This document shows positions 49,080-59,478 of a stretch of 64,000 bases of DNA, piece after piece. The notes under the pieces are model-generated. The model was not told the DNA's origin, searched no databases, and worked only from the letters and a program-made list of their open reading frames with translations. The position numbers and the translations under genes are program-made. How positions within the stretch are numbered: position 1 is the stretch's first letter; each line of letters begins with the position of its first letter. This DNA is from Vigna angularis (Eukaryota; Streptophyta; Magnoliopsida; Fabales; Fabaceae). The DNA is taken from NCBI RefSeq assembly GCF_016808095.1, contig NC_068978.1, forward strand, positions 24,296,806-24,360,805, written 5' to 3'.

Positions 49080-49690
49080 CCCTCTCAAAGTCGAACGGTA
49101 AAGCCCGTTCCCTAGGAAGCACTCCTAGGTCGAAGACCGAGCGGTAAATCCCCCTCGGGCAAGAGGTAAAGCCCTCTCAACGACGAACGGTAAATCCCGT
49201 TCACTAGGAAACACTCCTAGCTCATAGCAGAGGTAAAACCCTCTCAACGACGAACGGTAAAGCCCGTTCCCTAGGAAGCACTCCTAGGTCGAAGACCGAG
49301 CGGTAAATCCCCCTCGGGCAAGAGGTAAAGCCCTCTCAAAGACGAACGGTAAAGCCCGTTCCCTAGGAAGCACTCCTAGGTCGAAGACCGAGCGGTAAAT
49401 CCCCCTCGGGCAAGAGGTAAAACCCTCTCAACGACGAACGGTAAAGCCCGTTCCCTAGGAAGCACTCCTAGGTCGAAGACCGAGCGGTAAATCCCCCTCG
49501 GGCAAGAGGTAAAGCCCTCTCAAAGACGAACGGTAAAGCCCGTTCCCTAGGAAGCACTCCTAGGTCGAAGACCGAGCGGTAAATCCCCCTCGGGCAAGAG
49601 GTAAAGCCCTCTCAACGACGAACGGTAAAGCCCGTTCCCTAGGAAGCACTCCTAGGTCGAAGACCGAGCGGTAAATCCCCCTCGGGCGAG
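49080..49690. repeat. Tandem array A: 92-bp units of short hairpins
   Basis: CGAAGACCGA starts at 49131, 49290, 49382, 49474, 49566 and 49658: spacing 159 then four times 92. Each unit holds GAACGG-TAAAG-CCCGTTC, CCTAGGA-AGCAC-TCCTAGG, AGAGG-TAAAGC-CCTCT and an imperfect CCGAGCGG-TAAAT-CCCCCTCGG stem. Confidence 0.93.
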
Positions 49691-50640
49691 AGGTAAAACC
49701 CTCTCGACAAATGTCGAAGGCCGAGAGGTAAATTCCTCTCGGTTCCTATTGAAGGTCGAGCGGTAAATCCCGCTCGGTTAAAGGATGAAGGTCGAGAGGT
49801 AAAACCCTCTCGACAAATGTCGAAGGCCGAGAGGTAAATTCCTCTCGGTTCCTATTGAAGGTCGAGCGGTAAATCCCGCTCGGTTAAAGGTTGAAGGTCG
49901 AGAGGTGAAACCCTCTCGACAAATGTCGAAGGCCGAGAGGTAAATTCCTCTCGGTTCCTATCGAAGGTCGAGCGGTAAATCCCGCTCGGTTAAAGGTTGA
50001 AGGTCGAGAGGTAAAACCCTCTCGACAAATGTCGAAGGCCGAGAGGTAAATTCCTCTCGGTTCCTATTGAAGGTCGAGAGGTAAATCCCGCTCGGTTAAA
50101 GGTTGAAGGTCGAGAGGTAAAACCCTCTCGACAAATGTCGAAGGCCGAGAGGTAAATTCCTCTCGGTTCCTATTGAAGGTCGAGCGGTAAATCCCGCTCG
50201 GTTAAAGGTTGAAGGTCGAGAGGTAAAACCCTCTCGACAAATGTCGAAGGCCGAGAGGTAAATTCCTCTCGGTTCCTATTGAAGGTCGAGCGGTAAATCC
50301 CGCTCGGTTAAAGGTTGAAGGTCGAGAGGTAAAACCCTCTCGACAAATGTCGAAGGCCGAGAGGTAAATTCCTCTCGGTTCCTATTGAAGGTCGAGCGGT
50401 AAATCCCGCTCGGTTAAAGGTTGCAGGTCGAGAGGTAAAACCCTCTCGACAAATGTCGAAGGCCGAGAGGTAAATTCCTCTCGGTTCCTATTGAAGGTCG
50501 AGCGGTAAATCCCGCTCGGTTAAAGGTTGAAGGTCGAGAGGTAAAACCCTCTCGACAAATGTCAAAGGCCGAGAGGTAAATTCCTCTCGGTTCCTATTGA
50601 AGGTCGAGCGGTAGAACGCTTTCGGTTCCGCCAACGCAGC
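49691..50640. repeat. Tandem array B: nine 106-bp units of short hairpins
   Basis: ATGTCGAAGG (one copy ATGTCAAAGG) starts at 49711, 49817, 49923, 50029, 50135, 50241, 50347, 50453 and 50559, always 106 apart. Each unit holds CGAGAGG-TAAAA-CCCTCTCG, CGACA-AA-TGTCG, CCGAGAGG-TAAATT-CCTCTCGG and CGAGCGG-TAAAT-CCCGCTCG. Tandem arrays between coding region and 3' LTR are known from Tat/Ogre elements. Confidence 0.95.
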
Positions 50641-50697
50641 CTCCCTAAAACTCATCAGTCCTATAGTTAACCACGGCTAAAGCCGACCGCTTAACTC

Positions 50698-50711
50698 GGA
50701 CTTGGGGGGCA
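50698..50711 (+). other. Polypurine tract (Tat-like)
   Basis: GGACTTGGGGGGCA lies directly before the right LTR. Confidence 0.75.
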
Positions 50712-51152
50712 TGTATCGTATAAAATATTAACCGAACCGAACGGTTACAAACAACCAACCGGATATTCAGGTAATCTGTTTATATTTTATTCTGTTTATA
50801 TTTTATTGGGCTTATATCAACAGCTTAAGATCCATGAGGTAAATTATAAATACAAAGCCAAGGCCAAAGGCCAGGTAGGTTCCGCTTACGCATTATTTAC
50901 TCTACGTTATTCTCCAATACTCAGTAGTGATAAACATTCACTAAACATTCAACCAAGAGCCGAGGCTCTTCAAATCACACGCCTAACTTGGGCGTCGGAG
51001 TACCTTTTGCAGGTACATCCACCCTCGTTCAAAAGGAGACCGATCGGCTTGCGTCAACACCGATCGACCAACAGCTGGAGTTTGGAGGCGAGCGAGCGGC
51101 ACAGGCGCATCAACAGGTTAGTTTCTCGGTCCCAAAACCTTCCACCGAAACA
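50712..51152 (+). repeat. Right LTR (Tat-like), 441 bp
   Basis: Same sequence as the left LTR by eye over its full length. Confidence 0.95.
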
Positions 51153-51157
51153 AGTTA

Positions 51158-51552
51158 TAAATGTTATAAATAAATCATTTTTTTAGAATATTATTAACTT
51201 TATATCTCCTGTAGATATATTTTGTTAGGTGAGAGTGAATTAGGACTAATTATTCATATTATACACATATATTAAGAAACATTTAAAAAGTAATTAATGT
51301 CGTGACTATATTATTTAATAAAAGAAAACTTCAAAAAAGAAAGATTTCTTAATGGTGGATTGAATGAGTGAAATGGTGACCGAATACCCAGTTTCCTTAT
51401 TCAGATAACATATACTAAAGTTTATGTTTTATTTTTGTTTAAATTGAAAACCTTAAATACGTATAAAGATTGGTTGCACACTAAGATAATGACATTAATA
51501 ACTTAATTTCTTCTCCCATTTGTAGCACCACAGAAGCTTGAGTGTCACTTTG
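51158..51552. other. 3' flank of CYP94B gene
   Basis: A/T-rich; likely holds the 3' UTR of the minus-strand P450. The Tat-like element inserted about 400 bases beyond its stop codon. Confidence 0.45.
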
Positions 51553-53058
51553 TCACTCAGTTCCTGCTCCAGTTCTGCTGTTGATCCTCACTTTGAATCC
51601 TCCAGCCATATGAGCTGTTAAAAGAGGAACAAAACGCGGGTGCTCATCAGAGACTGGCGAAATAACAAAACGATTAAGGATAGAAGCCACCACATACTCC
51701 ATCTGAATAAAAGCCATTTCCCTCCCAAGACAAACTCTTGGACCAGCCTGAAAAACCGGAAACTTATAAGGATTCACACACTTCAGAACCCCATTATCAA
51801 CATTCTCTTCATCAAACCAACGTTTTGGTTTAAACTCATAGCAATCCTTCCCCCACAGAGCCTCCATTCTCCCCATCCCGTATGGAAAATAAGTCACCCT
51901 GTCCCCTTTCCCCACGTGGGTCCCATCAGGTAACACATCGGCACCACTCGCATGCTTCGAGTCCCACGCCACCGGCGGATACAGCCTCATCGACTCACAC
52001 AAACACGCCTTCAACAACTTCATCTCTTTCAAACACTCATAATCCAAACCCTCACATCGGTTATTTCCACAGTAAACCTCTTTCACTAGTAACGCTTCTT
52101 CCTCTCGATGCTTCGACAACAACCATAACAGCCACGTCATCGCCGCCGACGTGGTGTCTCTCCCCGCCATTATCATGCTTATAACCATATCCCTCACCAC
52201 CGTCTCCTCTTGCCCTGCCTCCAACAACCTTGCCAGCAAATCGGTGCCAACGTTTTTTTCATTATATGTCATTTCATCTTTCTTTCCTTTTATGATCTTC
52301 ATAACCGACTCATGCACCAGCTTCACGGCTTCTTTCAGAGCCTTCTCTGACCCCATGTTCAGCATTCTCTTCATCTTCCATAGCAGAAACACTGGCGATG
52401 CGCCGCGTGCTGCGCTCACTTCCGAGGCGGTGTCGAAAGCTGTGAGAAGAGACGGCAGCGGCTTTTTCAGGTCCAGGCAGCACGGGTCGTAGCCTAGCGA
52501 CACCTTGCACACCGTGTCGAACGTAAGTCTTCGCAGCACGTCCTGCAGGTCGATCACGTCTTTCTCACGTGATGCCTGTTCAAGTAGTGGAATAAGCCTG
52601 TGTTGGACCTCTTCCTGGAGAGTTTTCACGATGAAGTCCTTAAGGGAGCGCGTACTGAACTCGTGGCTCGCTAGCTTGCGCTGCACTTGCCAGAGCTCGC
52701 CATCGACGTTGAAAATCCCGCACCCGAGAAGGTCTCCAAGGATTTCGGTGAAGGGTTTACCTTTGGGGAAGTTGCCGAAGTTGGTCTTCAGAATGTACTC
52801 TACGTTGCGGGGGTTCGCTGTCACCACCGTGCGACGCGCGCCGAGCCGGTGAACAACGATGGTGTGGGTCGGGGATTGTGCTATGTGTTCGGTGTACCAG
52901 TCGAGGAGACGGTGGCGGTTCTGGTAGAAAGAAACGAGGCATCCAATGATAGGGTGTGAAGGAGGTGCATGGTTACGGTGATAACTATATTGTTTTCCGT
53001 TGAAGAAACTAAGGAGAAACACGAAGAACAGTAGAAGAGTGAGGAGGAAAATGAACAT
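51553..53058 (-). CDS. Cytochrome P450, CYP94B subfamily-like
   Basis: Intact single-exon gene, 501 residues, usual for CYP94. An N-terminal membrane anchor (about residues 1-20, Leu/Phe-rich) is followed by HRNHAPPSHPIIGCLVSFY, NRHRLLDWYTEHIAQSPTHT and ANPRNVEYILKTNFGNFPKG, all CYP94 hallmarks and closest to CYP94B. The I-helix oxygen-binding motif is AGRDTTSAAMTW, the K-helix ExxR is ESMR, the PERF-like block FKPKRW, and the heme loop FQAGPRVCLG has the ligand Cys near residue 443. CYP94B enzymes (for example CYP94B3) add a 12-hydroxyl to jasmonoyl-isoleucine and reduce jasmonate signalling; other CYP94s hydroxylate fatty acids at the omega position. It acts in the ER membrane. Substrate cannot be told from sequence. 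Coding GC is higher than the flanks. No defect seen. Confidence 0.94.
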   Translation of the reverse strand: MFIFLLTLLLFFVFLLSFFNGKQYSYHRNHAPPSHPIIGCLVSFYQNRHRLLDWYTEHIAQSPTHTIVVHRLGARRTVVTANPRNVEYILKTNFGNFPKGKPFTEILGDLLGCGIFNVDGELWQVQRKLASHEFSTRSLKDFIVKTLQEEVQHRLIPLLEQASREKDVIDLQDVLRRLTFDTVCKVSLGYDPCCLDLKKPLPSLLTAFDTASEVSAARGASPVFLLWKMKRMLNMGSEKALKEAVKLVHESVMKIIKGKKDEMTYNEKNVGTDLLARLLEAGQEETVVRDMVISMIMAGRDTTSAAMTWLLWLLSKHREEEALLVKEVYCGNNRCEGLDYECLKEMKLLKACLCESMRLYPPVAWDSKHASGADVLPDGTHVGKGDRVTYFPYGMGRMEALWGKDCYEFKPKRWFDEENVDNGVLKCVNPYKFPVFQAGPRVCLGREMAFIQMEYVVASILNRFVISPVSDEHPRFVPLLTAHMAGGFKVRINSRTGAGTE

Positions 53059-53140
53059 GGCTGTGGCTGTGAGTGTTTGTTACACAAACTGTACTGTGAT
53101 GATGATTTTCAGGCTGGAATGCAATGTTAATCCTTGGAGC

Positions 53141-53150
53141 TATATATATA
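53141..53150 (-). promoter_or_regulatory. TATA box of CYP94B-like gene
   Basis: TATATATATA about 83 bases upstream of the start codon on the minus strand, a fitting TATA position with a short leader. Confidence 0.6.
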
Positions 53151-53158
53151 GTGTCATC

Positions 53159-53920
53159 ACGATCCTCTAATGTTGTATAAATTGACTTCTAGAAACAAGG
53201 TTTTCTTATAGAAAAATATTGAAGAATACTAAAAATGTACATTGAGAACTTAGAGAAAAAAAAGGAAAATAATAAATTTATAAATTATGAAATCTGATAA
53301 GAAAAGAAAAAAAAAATGAAGTGTGCAAAGAAATGTAGATAAAATAGAAATATATGTATATCATTGATTTTTATAATCACAATACATAATGTTATATGCA
53401 ACTAGGTCGGTGAGCTTCTGTTTTGAACTTCAGGTGATCGCAACATGTAGTGTAGTGTCCTTAGTGTTACCGAAGGCACAAAAGAAATGCGCCGCAAATT
53501 AGTAAATGGTTACAAGAGGTTGCGCACGTGGTTCATATGTCAAAAGAATGATGATAACATACATTTCAATTTGTTGATTATATCAATTCAATACTAATTA
53601 TATAATAATTTTATTTTAAAACTAAAATAATTTAGGAAAAGATGCCAATAAAAATAAAAATATTAAATTTTAATAGGTGTAGAAAACGTAACACTCAGCA
53701 CACATAAGAATGCAACACTTGTTTCCCCATATTAACTACAAGTTTATTCCATTGTAAAATTTTATATCAAGGTTTAAATCTTTGGATGGTCCTCATATTT
53801 GGTGAGGAATCTTAAGTATGTCATTTCTTTTGAAATGGTTTCAATTGGATCCTAAATTTTGTAAATTAGTAACAATTAAGTTTTTTTCGTAAAGTGGTAA
53901 GGAACAATGTCAAGGCAAGC
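53159..53920. other. Upstream region of CYP94B-like gene, no other gene
   Basis: A/T-rich. The part from about 53770 (GGTTTAAATCTTTGGATGG.. to the CACTA border) reads like the terminal region of a MULE-type MITE interrupted by the CACTA element, continuing at 57418 with TGACGTGGATG. Confidence 0.4.
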
Positions 53921-55775
53921 TGACACTAGTACAAAACAGACCTTCTAACGCGCTATATATGCCTCAGTTAACACGGAACCGAAGCGCAAGGGGTCTACTA
54001 CCTCGGGTTACAAAAAAACCGAGGCCTAAAGCATTACCATGTTGACCATCAGCTGACAAACTTTTTAAATTCATCTTACTGCCTCGGTTACATTCAGAAC
54101 CGAGGCCGAAACCTTTGCCACATAGCCTGCTTCTCTGCTACTCTCTCTGACAAACTTTTTAAATTCATCTTACTGCCTCGGTTACACAAAGAACCGAGGC
54201 CGAAACCTTTGCCACGTAGCCTGCTTCTCTGCTACTCCTCTGCACAACGTCTGATTGACAGGAATACTGCTTCGGTTATTGGCAGAACCGAGGCAGAAAG
54301 CTTAAGCTATGGCATCGTTTGGGTGCAACCGAGGCATATAGTGATTATATTTTTTATTTTCTGCTAGTATAGGCACCGATTGTTGTTAAAAACCGAAGCA
54401 GTATACCTTTAGTACCTCGGTTTTCTTGCTAACCGAGGCAATATATCCTGTTTATCAGCCCCTCTCCCGCGACGGTTCCATTCTTCTCGCGCGAACTCTC
54501 GCCTCTCGTTCTCCGTCATCGTCGCCCCACCACGTCGTTCAGTCCCCACCACACTCCGGTGTTCTCACGCAAGAAGGAGCATCGCAGTGCTTCCTGGCCA
54601 GCTTCTCGGCAACGTCGTGGCCAGCTTCTCGTCTCCGGTCTTCTCCTGCAACAGCGTTGGTGCCTCGTCGCTGCCTCGCCACCGCGCTCCGTCTGCCTCG
54701 CCGCCGCGCTCCGTCTGCAACGTCGCCGGCGTGCTGTCTCCCCACCACTGCAGCAGCGCTCCGTCCCCATAGCCAGCACGCTCCCTACTGTGTCCACTAC
54801 ACCGCCGTGGTCTCTCCCCATTGTCGCCATTCTCTACGAAAATTGGTAATTTTTATTGGATTCACATTGATTTTGTGTTGTTATATTATTATCTAAATAA
54901 TTTATGTGTTTGTATGACTAAGAATTAGTTAGATGGATTGATTATGCATTTGTTTGAAAAATGGTGTTTGGAAAATAGAAATTTTTTATAGTAATGTTTG
55001 TATATGTATGTTGATAGGAATAACTTATGAACAGAACTTAGAAGAAAGGAATTCAAAAAATGGAAGTGAAGTTAGTTAAAAAAGTAAAGATTGAGTATTT
55101 TAAAAAGAATTGATTCAAAGAGTGTAACTCAAGGTAGTTAACAAAATATAAGACATAAAAAAATAACAAGATAGATAGATTTTGAGAATTGACGTTATTT
55201 ACTCTTGGTTGAATATATTGTTTGCTTGAATATATTGCATGTTGCATATGTTATTATTTGTTTGGTTGAATATATGTTGTTGTTGTAATTTAGCCTTAGT
55301 TTCCCGTTTGAGATTCAATACAAAAATTATTTACTATCTCCAGACTTTTTGAACAAATGTACTTTTTACAAATGAAAATAGAGGAGATGGTAATAATAAT
55401 TTACAAGTATTGAATCTTGAATTGTCCGGTTGGACAGTTTAAGAAGAGTAATAACTTTTTCATAGTTTATTATAACATATCAATTTTAATATACATGTCT
55501 TAAATTTCATGAAAATTTGTCGTTGTGTTTTGTATTGATCTTCGGGTGCATATTTGATTGTGACTTATAATCACTTTCATTTCGTGTAACCTGAAGACCA
55601 ATGCGAAATGCTGGCAAAATTTCGTGAAATTTAAGATATGTTGTTTAAAATTGATATGTTTAATAAACTAAAAAAAGTGAATCTTCTTGAATGGGATAGG
55701 GTCAAACCTTGAATACAAACACGATCAAAGTGATCATTCAAGATTATTGAAATTGTGTAAACAATTTCAGTAAAC

Positions 55776-56393
55776 ATGCGTACGGATAGAGGGTGGATTA
55801 ATTTACCCCGCATCAGCACTGAGTACGAGAGAGGGGTAGAAGACTTTATAGAGTTTGCGCAACGTAATGCGAGTACAAGTGGTGATGATGAAGTCAAGTT
55901 CAGATGTCCGTGTGTGAACTGTTTAAATGGGAGGAAGTTGAACGCAACTGATATTAGGGAACATCTTATCTGTGATGGTTTCATACGAAGTTATACAACA
56001 TGGATATGGCACGGCTAATTAACAGACTTTCCAACTGTCTCTCCAACTGAAAATGTTTATGATTCCACAATGGATATGGTAGATGAAGCAGAAGAAGACA
56101 ACTTAGAGGACATGATCCGCGATGTTGGCGCAGAAGCTTTTGCCCAAGCGCATGTGTATGAAACGATGTCCACTGATGCGGAGACTCCTTTGTATACGGG
56201 TTCAACTAAGTTCACACGGTTGTCAGCGGTGTTAAGGCTCATGAATTTAAAGGCGAGCAATGGATGGAGTGATAAGAGTTTTACAGAATTGTTGTCGTTG
56301 TTGAATGAAATGCTGCCAGATGGAAATACGTTACCTAATCGTAATTATGATGCCAAAAAATATGCTTTGTTACATTTGCTTCCATTCAAATGA
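55776..56393 (+). pseudogene. CACTA (En/Spm) transposase N-terminal fragment
   Basis: Starts MRTDRGWINLPRISTEYERG, then VEDFIEFAQRNA, FRCPCVNCLNGRK and HLICDGFIRSYTTWIWHG: the transposase-associated domain of TNPD/TNP2-type proteins, with its CPC..C and HL...GF...Y..W..HG residues. TAA at 56016-56018 interrupts the frame exactly where relatives have WHGE. The same frame then continues with an acidic region and SFTELLSLLNEMLPDGNTLP, the known block before the catalytic region, and stops at 56393. The DDE core is deleted. Confidence 0.88.
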
Positions 56394-56432
56394 TGTTACT
56401 TAACATTTTATAATTATGATGATATATTGTAG

Positions 56433-56703
56433 TGTAATAGACAAATGGGGTCATACGAATGTGGTTACTACGTTATGTTTTGGATGATGACCATCATTCG
56501 TGCACATTACACCACTGGATGGGAAACGGTAATATTTAGGTTTGAATTTTATGTTCTCTATATTTGGATTTCATATACACTAATTGAAATCATTGTACTT
56601 TATGCAGAGATTTAATAGGACTGCTCCAATTCCAGAGAAGTCAATCCAACTTGTGAGGAAAACACTTGCAAGATATGTAATTCATTTATATAATAGTATG
56701 TAG
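56433..56703 (+). pseudogene. Ulp1-like (C48) cysteine protease C-terminal fragment of CACTA element
   Basis: Exon 56433-56528 reads CNRQMGSYECGYYVMFWMMT and IIRAHYTTGWET, then exon 56608-56703 reads RFNRTAPIPEKSIQLVRKTL to a stop. GSYECGYYVM contains the catalytic Cys region of Ulp1/SENP-like proteases that many plant CACTA and MULE elements carry. His and Asp of the triad are missing. Borders have AG/GT and the frame is kept across the intron. Confidence 0.82.
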
Positions 56704-57420
56704 TAGTAGATATTAGGATATACTAAGTTTTAAGTTTATGTTTCTAAGTTGTTTTATGCTTTTCTACGTTACTATAAATTGAACATGTACATTGCATTGA
56801 TTTATGCTTGGTCCCTTGATTTATGATTGCATTGGATTTATTTATGCTTCTAAGAATTTGATTTATGATTTGATTCAATAAATTTATGTTTTAATATAGA
56901 TTTCATTTAAAATATATGTTTCTGCAACATTCTGGACTGTTCTGGTTATTGAAAAATATGCAGGTCTGTTTTTGTGAATGGGAATGTTGCAGAAACAGAC
57001 ACCATTTTTAAAAAAAAACGTACTTATATGCCTCGGTTCTGGTCAAAACCGATGTCGAAAGACCACTTACGGCCTCGGTTGTGGTCAAACCCGAAGCAGA
57101 ATGTGTAGCGAAGGAGGAAAAAAAAATTGAATCTACTGCCTCGGTTCAGGACACACCCGAGGTAGTAAAGTGGAACGTACGGCCTCGGTTGAGAAGAACC
57201 GAGGCCTAATGTGCTACGAACAAATAAATTAAAAAAACGTAAATCTTTTATGCTTCGGGTGGGGCTCAACCGAGGCCGTAGAGTGGGACTTTATGCCTCG
57301 GTTCACAACCGAGACCAAAAGTGTCTGACTTTTTACCTCGCCTGAATATGCCTCGGTTCGTAAACCGCTGCCTATAGCCAAAAATAACCGCTGTCGTTTC
57401 CCCTTATTGTACTAGTGTGA

Positions 57421-58336
57421 CGTGGATGATTTTATTATATGGAAATGAAATTTAAATTATAACGTGAAATTTGATAAAGTAAAAGAAAAGAAAAAAAGTA
57501 AAAGGAAAGAGGAACACAAGTTTTTTCTTTCTCTCTATTCGTCATACCGCCATGTCATCATTTTCAATTTCACAGAAGCTACCACCGACCATCCAATCCT
57601 AAATAGAACCACCATGAGGCCACTGGAAACTACCATGGGAGTGGATTAAAAACTTTTCATCGTGCAGAAAAATTCAGTCACAAATTTGCGAATTTGAATC
57701 ATTAAACTCTCAATCTCACTACTAAGCACAAAGCTACCATGGAACATGCAAAAACATCCAAATCACATAACCCAAATTGCGAACGCATCTTCTCCTCCAC
57801 TGCGCCTCCATAAACTAGAGGGATTCATACCTGCAAGAAAAAAAACCCAAAACACGAACTAGAGGAACACCGCGTAAAACGAACCAAAACGTGAGCCTTC
57901 ATTATCTGCTTCCTCACGAATCCTTTGCCTCCACACCAACATAGTGTGAAAAACAACCTTGCTGCACAAAATCCCTAGTTTTCACAATACCAAATCCATA
58001 ATTATTTTTTTCTAACCACGGTATCCAATTAAATAATGTCACTTGATAAATTAAACTTTCAATTTCACATTATATAAAAACATCTATATGAGCATGTTTA
58101 GTGTGCACCACGTTTATAGAAAGACTTAATTATTACGAATTTACAAAATTTAAGATTCAATTAAGACTGTTTTAAACAAAAGAACCCACTTGAAATTTTT
58201 CAATAAATACGAGAATCATCCAAGAATTTAAATCTTATATCAAATATATAGCAAATTTATATATATATATATATTTTAAAATTCTTATTGATCAGAGTAT
58301 TCATTCTATGCTCATTGATGTTATATATAAAACCAA

Positions 58337-58413
<77 letters not shown>

Positions 58414-59475
58414 TTATTTTATATATAACATCAATGAACATGGAATTAATACTCTAAGAATTTTAATATATATATAAAAGAGTAAAGAGAATTAGGTTAA
58501 TGCCACTTACGTATGTTTATAAACTTGTGAACTTCTATAAGTAAAGATAGATAAAAGAGGAAAATAAATTCAAATATTATGCTGCTTAGATTGCTAAATA
58601 TTGATAGTCATTTCAGAGCCACATCTCGATCTTAGTTTCAATACTGAACAAATTAGACCGTTAAATATTGGACAACTTGATTTAAATTGAAGTTTATAAA
58701 AGGATATAGTCTGGATATTTCAGAACTGGATAAATATAGTAAAATTAAATAAAGATTATTTTTAATTAAAGTATCTAGATTGTTCCAAATTAGTAATTTG
58801 ATTGTTATATACCACGTAGATAATGATATGAAATTATCATTACTATTGTTATTCTGGATATATATTTTTGAAAAAATGCAATTTTTTTTACTAAATATTT
58901 AAACAAAATATTTTTATATTTAATTATAATGTATTAGGTATAATTTGTTTTAGTCTTAAGTTTTAGGCATATTTTTTAAAATTTTAAGATTCGATATTAA
59001 ACTTAAAGGGAAGATAAGATATTTCAGTAAAAGAAACATGTCATGCTATTGACAAACATTAATCATTAACAAAATTTGTGAAATGTCTCCATCATTTAGA
59101 ACAAATATGATAAAAAATATAGATAAACACGAGGATTATAGATATATGTTTTTTAAGCACGTGTTGCATACCGACCACTTTTTCCATTTGTTTTCTTCTC
59201 ATATGTATGAGATATCCATAGCTTCTAAATCAGTTGTCAAGCGATTATACTTGATTGAGCATTGCAGCCTTCTTAGTCCGTGGACTTTTTACACCACTAT
59301 GCTACGAATTTCGTTTCCGAAGAAAGAAAATATAGTGGACGGTCCTCCAATCATTATTTACGCATACATTTTCCGTTATTTTATTTTATTTTATTATTTT
59401 ATTGCATCACCTGTGACGTCTAAGCTTTTATCTCTTACTTTTTCTTTCTTCCACTCATTTCAACCTAGAGGCAAG
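57421..59475. other. A/T-rich intergenic with long AT microsatellite, no gene
   Basis: (AT)n of about 34 repeats at 58340-58407, flanked by an inverted copy of TTAAAATTCTTA..AGAGTATT / AATACTCTAAGAATTTTAA (about 58275-58305 and 58445-58470), so the microsatellite sits at the centre of a palindrome. The 133-residue frame at 59083-59484 runs into the CACTA end and looks like chance. Confidence 0.6.
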
Positions 59476-59478
59476 TTT

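Larger units (their letters stand above)
47124..51152 (+). mobile_element. Non-autonomous Tat-like Ty3 retrotransposon, gag-only, very young
   Basis: Two 441-base LTRs (47124-47564, 50712-51152) that look identical by eye, flanked by an exact 5-bp TSD AGTTA (47119-47123, 51153-51157). PBS TGGCGCCCACCGTGGGG follows the left LTR; a purine tract ending GGGGGG precedes the right one. Internally only gag (with one stop) and a 1.5-kb tandem array. Protease, RT, RNase H and integrase are absent, so movement would need another element. GAG and knuckle type fit the Tat group. Confidence 0.95.
53924..57417 (+). mobile_element. CACTA element, 3.5 kb, with transposase and Ulp1 remnants
   Basis: Ends CACTAGTACAAAA and TTGTACTAGTG, 3-bp TSD TGA (53921-53923, 57418-57420). 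Left subterminal repeats (53940-54440) and right ones (57025-57375) are CCTCGGTT/AACCGAGG type. Relative to the element at 40767 it is inverted, since its left end matches that element's right end. It is the only copy here with transposase sequence. A GC-rich block at 54460-54845 has overlapping frames on both strands that I do not take as genes. Confidence 0.94.

Noticed and set aside
49080..50640. CRISPR-like array
   Set aside because: Units are contiguous 92/106-bp tandem repeats without unique spacers, inside a plant retrotransposon.
51640..52959. Plus-strand ORFs opposite the P450
   Set aside because: Shadows of the CYP94B frame, whose motifs are complete.
54426..54896. Plus and minus ORFs up to 156 residues in a GC-rich block
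   Set aside because: Overlapping frames open on both strands, Ser/Arg/Pro-rich, no motif; likely GC-driven.
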